Assembly: GCA_021806845.1 (NCBI GenBank)
Contig: JAKAPV010000006.1
Coordinates: forward strand, 1-26,675
DNA from: Bacillota bacterium
GTDB taxonomy: Bacteria > Bacillota > Sulfobacillia > JAJZYS01 > JAJYTV01
Reading direction: 5' to 3'
DNA length: 26,675 bases
A program made the translations under genes and the position numbers. Shown piece after piece: positions 22,900-26,675 of the stretch. The notes beneath the pieces were generated by a model. The model was not told where the DNA came from, did no database searches, and saw only the letters and a list, made by a program, of their open reading frames with translations. Positions within the stretch are counted from its first letter, which is position 1; each line of letters begins with the position of its first letter.

Positions 22900-24345
22900 A
22901 TGAAGTACAAGCCGCTAGCCGCAATGGCGCTCGCGCTTTCCATGGTGTTCGCGACGGTCGGCACGGCATTCGCCGACGGCGGGAACGGCGGACAGGATTT
23001 CAAGGACCTCGGCGAGGCAGCCTGGGCCCAGAGCGCCATCACGCTCCTTGCGTCGCAGGGCCTCGTGAACGGGGTGACCCCGACGCAGTTCGACCCGCAG
23101 GGCTCGCTGACGCTCGCCCAGCTGGCCGCGATCCTGGTCCGCTACCAGGGCAACACCAGCGGCAGCCAGACGTTCTCGCAGCAGGTCACCACGGCTGAGA
23201 GCGAGGGCATGCTGAGCGGCATCTCCGGCACGCAGAACCTGCAGAGCACCGCAACCCGCGCACAGGCGATGGCCATGATCATGGCCGCGCTGAAGCTCCA
23301 GACGGGCGGGAACCTCGGCCAGGAAATGCGCGTGCTCGCGCACTTCCACGATGGCGGAGACATCCCGGGCTGGGCCCGCAAGGGACTCGCGCTCGCGGTC
23401 CAGCTGGGCATCATGCAGGGCTCCGCGGGCAACCTGATGCCAGGCGGTACGCTCACGCGGGCTCAGCTCGCGGTCATCCTGCAGCGCATCGAGGTGCTGC
23501 TCGGCATCTCGCCGACCGTGCAGGGCTCGACCGTCCAGGGAACGTACGTCGGGACGAGCACCGTAACGTCGTCGACCTACGGCACCACCACGGAGAACAT
23601 CATCTTGAACGTCCCCAGCAGCTCGACCTCGGGCACCGTGACGGGTACGGTGTACGGCAACGTCTACGGATCCCAGGAGAGCTTCGCGGTCTCGCCGACG
23701 GCGCAGATCTACCTCGGCAGCCAGCCCTCGCAGCTCAGCAGCTTCAGCGTGGGAGACCCGATCACGCTGACGCTTGACAGCTCCGGAAACGCGGTCGTGA
23801 TCGTCGACACCCAGGGACAGCTGCCGACCGGCACCGGCGTCGCCGGTACAGCGACGGGGACCGTCACGGCGGTCTCCAGCACCCAGATCAGCATCGGCGG
23901 CGGCGGCTTCGGCCACCACGGGAAGAAGGGAGAGCAGGAGGACGGCAATCTCGGGCCCGGCACGTACAACCTCGACGCGAACGCGAACGTGGTCGTGAAC
24001 GGCCAGGCGGGCACGCTCTCCCAGGTCCAAAGCGGCGACGTCGTTCGCCTCGTCGTCGACTCGAGCGGCAACGTCAGCACGATCATCGTGCTCGCGCAGC
24101 AGCAGACGCTGACCGGCACGCTGCTCTTCGGCAGCGAAGACTGGCTGCTCATCCAGACGAGCAGCGGCCCGATGCGCGTGCTGGCGAACGGCCAGACCCA
24201 GATCACCCTGAACGGCCAACAGGCCAAGCTTTCCGACATCGCGGCCGGTGACCAGATCACGGCGGTCGGAATGCAGGGCGAGGGCGGGCTCGCGGCGACG
24301 ACGATCACCGCGGCCGGCAACGTGGCGGCACAGACGGGCGACTAA
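22900..24345 (+). CDS. S-layer homology (SLH) domain surface protein
   Basis: A 481-aa exported protein. A signal peptide (MKYKPLAAMALALSMVFATV, cleavage near TAFA-DGG) is followed by three SLH modules: FKDLGEAAWAQSAITLLASQ (from about residue 28), a more divergent second (about 88-130), and a third from FHDGGDIPGWARKGLALAVQ (about 150-200). SLH modules bind pyruvylated wall polysaccharide. The C-terminal half is repetitive beta-strand sequence with DUF5666-like turns (SVGDPITLTLDSSGNAVVIV; SGDVVRLVVDSSGNVSTIIV; AAGDQITAVG) and a charged insert FGHHGKKGEQEDG. ATG at 22900 follows GGGAGGGA; a longer reading from 22675 would put 75 residues before the signal peptide. It is probably a cell-surface component and a single-gene unit. 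Confidence 0.88.
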   Translation: MKYKPLAAMALALSMVFATVGTAFADGGNGGQDFKDLGEAAWAQSAITLLASQGLVNGVTPTQFDPQGSLTLAQLAAILVRYQGNTSGSQTFSQQVTTAESEGMLSGISGTQNLQSTATRAQAMAMIMAALKLQTGGNLGQEMRVLAHFHDGGDIPGWARKGLALAVQLGIMQGSAGNLMPGGTLTRAQLAVILQRIEVLLGISPTVQGSTVQGTYVGTSTVTSSTYGTTTENIILNVPSSSTSGTVTGTVYGNVYGSQESFAVSPTAQIYLGSQPSQLSSFSVGDPITLTLDSSGNAVVIVDTQGQLPTGTGVAGTATGTVTAVSSTQISIGGGGFGHHGKKGEQEDGNLGPGTYNLDANANVVVNGQAGTLSQVQSGDVVRLVVDSSGNVSTIIVLAQQQTLTGTLLFGSEDWLLIQTSSGPMRVLANGQTQITLNGQQAKLSDIAAGDQITAVGMQGEGGLAATTITAAGNVAAQTGD

Positions 24346-24367
24346 AACCACTGCCCCCCAGGACGCA

Positions 24368-24397
24368 GCGGCGGCGCGGGACCTCCCGCGCCGCCGC
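24368..24397 (+). terminator. Strong GC-rich hairpin after the SLH gene
   Basis: A perfect 14-bp inverted repeat (GCGGCGGCGCGGGA / TCCCGCGCCGCCGC) with 2 nt between the arms, 23 nt after the stop; ATTTGCT follows shortly after. Confidence 0.75.
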
Positions 24398-24454
24398 GCG
24401 ATTTGCTCCGGCCTTGGGGACACTAGGCAGGCAATTTCGTCCGGGGGTGGATGC

Positions 24455-25450
24455 ATGCGTCTCGCTGCGGTCCTTCTCGCCGCGCTTTTCGCCGCCTCGC
24501 CGCTGCATGCGGCCGCCTTCTCCTGGCCGCCGGTGGCGGTCGCGAAGCAGATCTCACCGAGCGTCGTCGGCATCGTCAACCTGCAGGGCAGTCCCGATGG
24601 ACCCCTCCTGACGCGCGGCTCCGGTTCCGGCCTGATCATCCGCCCCGACGGCTACATTGTCACGAACGACCACGTCATCGCCGGCGCGAGCAAGCTGCGC
24701 GTCCTGCTGCAGGACGGCCGCAGCTTCGCCGCGCGCCTCGTCGGCGAGGATGCCCTGACGGACATCGCGGTCGTGCGCATCGACGCGCAGGGCCTCCCCT
24801 TCGCGAAGCTCTCGACCAGCCACGCGCCGACGGTCGGCGAGATGGCCATCGCGATCGGCAACCCGATGGGGCTCGGCTTCGCGCGCAGCGTCACGGTCGG
24901 GATCGTCTCCGGCATCGACCGATCCCTTGGGCAGGGCTATGCGCAGCGCGCCTACGGCCTTATCCAGACCGACGCCGCGATCAACCCGGGCAACTCCGGA
25001 GGTCCCCTCTGCGATGCGGACGGCGATGTGATCGGGATCAACTCCGTGAAGATCAATTCCCTCGGATTCGAGAGCATGGGCTTCGCGATCCCCGCGCCGC
25101 TCGTGCAGCAGGTGGCGAGCGCCCTCATCAAGGATGGCAAGGTGGACCGCCCTTGGATGGGCATCTCGGCGGCGGACGCCGGCGGGCAGAAGCTGGGCGG
25201 CCGGAGCTTGACGGGGATCGGGCTCACCGCCGTGGCGCCGCAGAGCCCCGCGGCGCGCGCGGACCTGCGCCCGCACGACGTCCTCCTGTCGCTGAACGGC
25301 AAGCCGCTCACGAGCCTCGCCGTGCTCTACCGGCTGCTCGGGAACCTGCACCCGGGCGACAAGGTACGCATCACCCTGGTACGCGCCGGCATGCTGCTCA
25401 GTCGCGAAGTGGTGCTGCAGGCCATGCCGGACCGCCCCACCCTGTCCTGA
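24455..25450 (+). CDS. HtrA/DegP-like trypsin-type serine protease with PDZ domain
   Basis: A 331-aa exported protease. The N-terminus MRLAAVLLAALFAASPLHA is a signal peptide or anchor. The catalytic triad is visible: His in VTNDHVIAG, Asp in ALTDIAVVRID and Ser in INPGNSGGPL, followed by GFAIPAPLVQQV. A PDZ domain fills the C-terminus (about 230-325; GIGLTAVAPQSPAARADLRPHD and VLLSLNGKPL). HtrA proteins degrade or refold damaged proteins outside the membrane. ATG at 24455 is placed by the signal peptide and a GGGGGTGG stretch. It is directly followed by rlmH, the order known from Bacillus-type chromosomes (yyxA-rlmH). Confidence 0.92.
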   Translation: MRLAAVLLAALFAASPLHAAAFSWPPVAVAKQISPSVVGIVNLQGSPDGPLLTRGSGSGLIIRPDGYIVTNDHVIAGASKLRVLLQDGRSFAARLVGEDALTDIAVVRIDAQGLPFAKLSTSHAPTVGEMAIAIGNPMGLGFARSVTVGIVSGIDRSLGQGYAQRAYGLIQTDAAINPGNSGGPLCDADGDVIGINSVKINSLGFESMGFAIPAPLVQQVASALIKDGKVDRPWMGISAADAGGQKLGGRSLTGIGLTAVAPQSPAARADLRPHDVLLSLNGKPLTSLAVLYRLLGNLHPGDKVRITLVRAGMLLSREVVLQAMPDRPTLS

Positions 25451-25518
25451 AAGGTGGTCGCGGCCGCCCTGGCGAAGGCTGAGGACACAGGGGGGCGGCT
25501 GCCACGGGACGGATCATC

Positions 25519-25977
25519 GTGCGCTCGCTCGGCCCCGTGCGCGGCGCGTGGCGCGACGCGGCGGAGGAGTACCTCCTTCGCCTGCGCGGCCGCCTGCCGA
25601 TCACCTGGGAGGAGCAGGCCGAGGTGCATGCCCAGCCGAAGGCCGGGGCGGCCGAGGAGGCCAAGGTCCGCAGCCGGGAGGCGGAGCGCCTGCTGAGGGA
25701 CCTGCCGCAGGGCGCGCAGCTCTGGGCGCTCGATCCGCGCGGCCGCAGCGTGACCTCCGAAGAGTTCTCGGAGGTCCTTTCCGCGTGGCGGGCGTCAACG
25801 GATGCGGTCTGCCTCCTGATCGGCGGCCATCTCGGACTCGACGACGCACTGCGCAGCCGCGCGCAGCTTCTGTCGCTCTCGCGCCTCACGTTTTCGCACC
25901 AGATGGTGCCGGCAATCCTCTTTGAGCAGATCTACCGGGCGCAGACGATCCTGGACGGCGGTCCCTACCACCGGTAG
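25519..25977 (+). CDS. rlmH: RlmH, 23S rRNA (pseudouridine1915-N3)-methyltransferase
   Basis: A 152-aa SPOUT methyltransferase. The knot with the SAM site is LLIGGHLGLDDALRSRA, followed by LSLSRLTFSHQMVPAILFEQIYRA and the family's terminal PYHR. It methylates pseudouridine 1915 in helix 69 of 23S rRNA. GTG at 25519 is the best standard start. The family normally begins a few residues earlier, with a pattern like xRIIVxxLGPVRG; the codons just upstream (CGG ATC ATC) would continue that pattern but offer no normal start codon, so the protein is probably a few residues shorter than usual or uses a rare start. Confidence 0.93.
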   Translation: MRSLGPVRGAWRDAAEEYLLRLRGRLPITWEEQAEVHAQPKAGAAEEAKVRSREAERLLRDLPQGAQLWALDPRGRSVTSEEFSEVLSAWRASTDAVCLLIGGHLGLDDALRSRAQLLSLSRLTFSHQMVPAILFEQIYRAQTILDGGPYHR

Positions 25978-26071
25978 AACTTTGCGGTCTCTGGGCCGAC
26001 TGGATACCATGGGTGCAGCAGGGCGATCCTTGCCAGGAGAGCCCGCATATCCCCGATGTGAGGGATCTCAT

Positions 26072-26464
26072 GTGGAATTGGCGGAACGCATGAAGGGTCT
26101 CGCGTTCATCCAGGTGCGGGCCGCGCGCGAGGCGGACGGCGGGCTCCTGGACTTCAGCCGGAACTCGCTCGAGGAGCTCGATCGGCTGATCGACCGCGAC
26201 ATCCGACAAAACCCCCTGGACCCAGACGCCCTCTCCGAGGTGATCGGGGCGTACCTCGGCGAGACGCTCTCCCGCCGCCTCGGCGCGACCTGGGAGGACA
26301 GCGGGCAGGGCCCGAAGATGCGCCTGGGCGCGCTGGCGCTCGACCCGATCCTGCGGGCGAGGCTTCGCCTTGAGCGGGGCCAGAGCCGCAGCCTGGGGGC
26401 CTACTTCCTGCAGGTGGAGGCGGCCAGGGCCGCGGGCGCCCGGGAGGGGCTCGAGGATGCCTGA
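26072..26464 (+). CDS. Unrecognised conserved-looking protein
   Basis: A 130-aa soluble protein. Notable pieces are NSLEELDRLIDRDIRQNPLD, then SEVIGAYLGETLSRRLGATWED, which resembles the G-x-Y-L-G-E...LGG-x-W pattern of several uncharacterised (DUF3806-like) families. GTG at 26072 is preferred because GAGGGA lies six nucleotides upstream; ATG at 26090 is the alternative. Its end overlaps the next gene by 8 nt. No function is proposed. Confidence 0.72.
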   Translation: MELAERMKGLAFIQVRAAREADGGLLDFSRNSLEELDRLIDRDIRQNPLDPDALSEVIGAYLGETLSRRLGATWEDSGQGPKMRLGALALDPILRARLRLERGQSRSLGAYFLQVEAARAAGAREGLEDA

Positions 26465-26675
26465 GGCGGACGTGCTCGTGGTCGGCAGCCTCAACATGGA
26501 CCTTCTCCTTTCCGTCCCCCGGCCGCCCGCGCCCGGCGAGACCATCCTCGCGCAGGCGGCGGAGCTCCAGCCCGGCGGCAAGGGGGCGAACCAGGCGGTG
26601 GCCGCGAGCCGGCTCGGCGCCAAGGTCCGGATGCTCGGGCGGGTCGGCCGCGACCCGCTGGGCGACGCCCTCCTC
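26457..26675 (+). CDS. rbsK: Ribokinase-type PfkB carbohydrate kinase (5' part only)
   Basis: The first 73 codons of a PfkB-family kinase, cut by the window edge. It opens with VLVVGSLNMDLLLSV and contains the PfkB signature GGKGANQAVAASRLG and GRVGRDPLGDAL, typical of ribokinase, which phosphorylates ribose at O5 in the cytosol. ATG at 26457 overlaps the upstream stop, within GAGGATG. The substrate assignment rests on the N-terminal third alone. Confidence 0.85.
   Translation, partial: MPEADVLVVGSLNMDLLLSVPRPPAPGETILAQAAELQPGGKGANQAVAASRLGAKVRMLGRVGRDPLGDALL

Noticed and set aside
22915..24639. Long antisense ORF on the - strand across the SLH gene
   Set aside because: Arg/Asp-rich shadow of a well-supported gene with signal peptide and SLH modules.

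Overview
The window looks like a high-GC chromosome segment from a Bacillota bacterium of the Alicyclobacillus / Sulfobacillus / Kyrpidia kind. Support comes from strong GGAGG-type ribosome binding sites, frequent GTG and TTG starts, a YerC/TrpR-like regulator, an SLH-domain surface protein, a BNR-repeat lipoprotein, and the adjacent htrA - rlmH pair familiar from Bacillota chromosomes. The placement is inferred from gene content; no rRNA or other marker gene is present.

Left part (49-10394, all + strand): a catabolic cluster for polycyclic or hydroxyaromatic compounds. It has a NahE/PhdG-type hydratase-aldolase, a Rieske ring-hydroxylating dioxygenase (alpha and beta), a small dioxygenase-associated protein, a PF06684 protein, a short enoyl-CoA hydratase-like protein with a coupled 44-aa ORF, a two-domain extradiol dioxygenase, a three-subunit molybdenum hydroxylase (large, FAD, 2x[2Fe-2S]) and a CoxG-like SRPBCC protein. 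A sensible reading is ring dihydroxylation, extradiol cleavage, release of pyruvate plus an aromatic aldehyde by the aldolase, and oxidation of that aldehyde, or of a heteroaromatic ring, by the molybdenum enzyme. No ferredoxin, reductase, full-size dihydrodiol dehydrogenase, isomerase or NAD-dependent aldehyde dehydrogenase is visible. The cluster ends at a strong hairpin.

Junction (10500-12560): a decayed serine recombinase and an intact IS110-family transposase on the - strand. The structured noncoding DNA upstream of the transposase may encode a bridge RNA. These suggest that the catabolic block arrived by, or was shaped by, mobile DNA.

Middle part (12567-20840): a BNR-repeat lipoprotein with an apparent ATT start, a DUF378 membrane protein, a YerC-like regulator, a PLP-dependent trans-sulfuration enzyme with a small coupled partner, a flavin reductase-like protein coupled to a full-length Ada repair/regulator protein (- strand), and a DHA2-type MFS exporter divergent from an apparently leaderless HxlR regulator, with dyad operators between them.

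Right part (20841-26675): a gene remnant, a PIN-toxin/antitoxin pair closed by a strong terminator, a long noncoding stretch, an SLH surface protein with a strong terminator, HtrA-like protease, RlmH, an unrecognised conserved-looking protein, and the start of a ribokinase-type PfkB sugar kinase that runs off the window.
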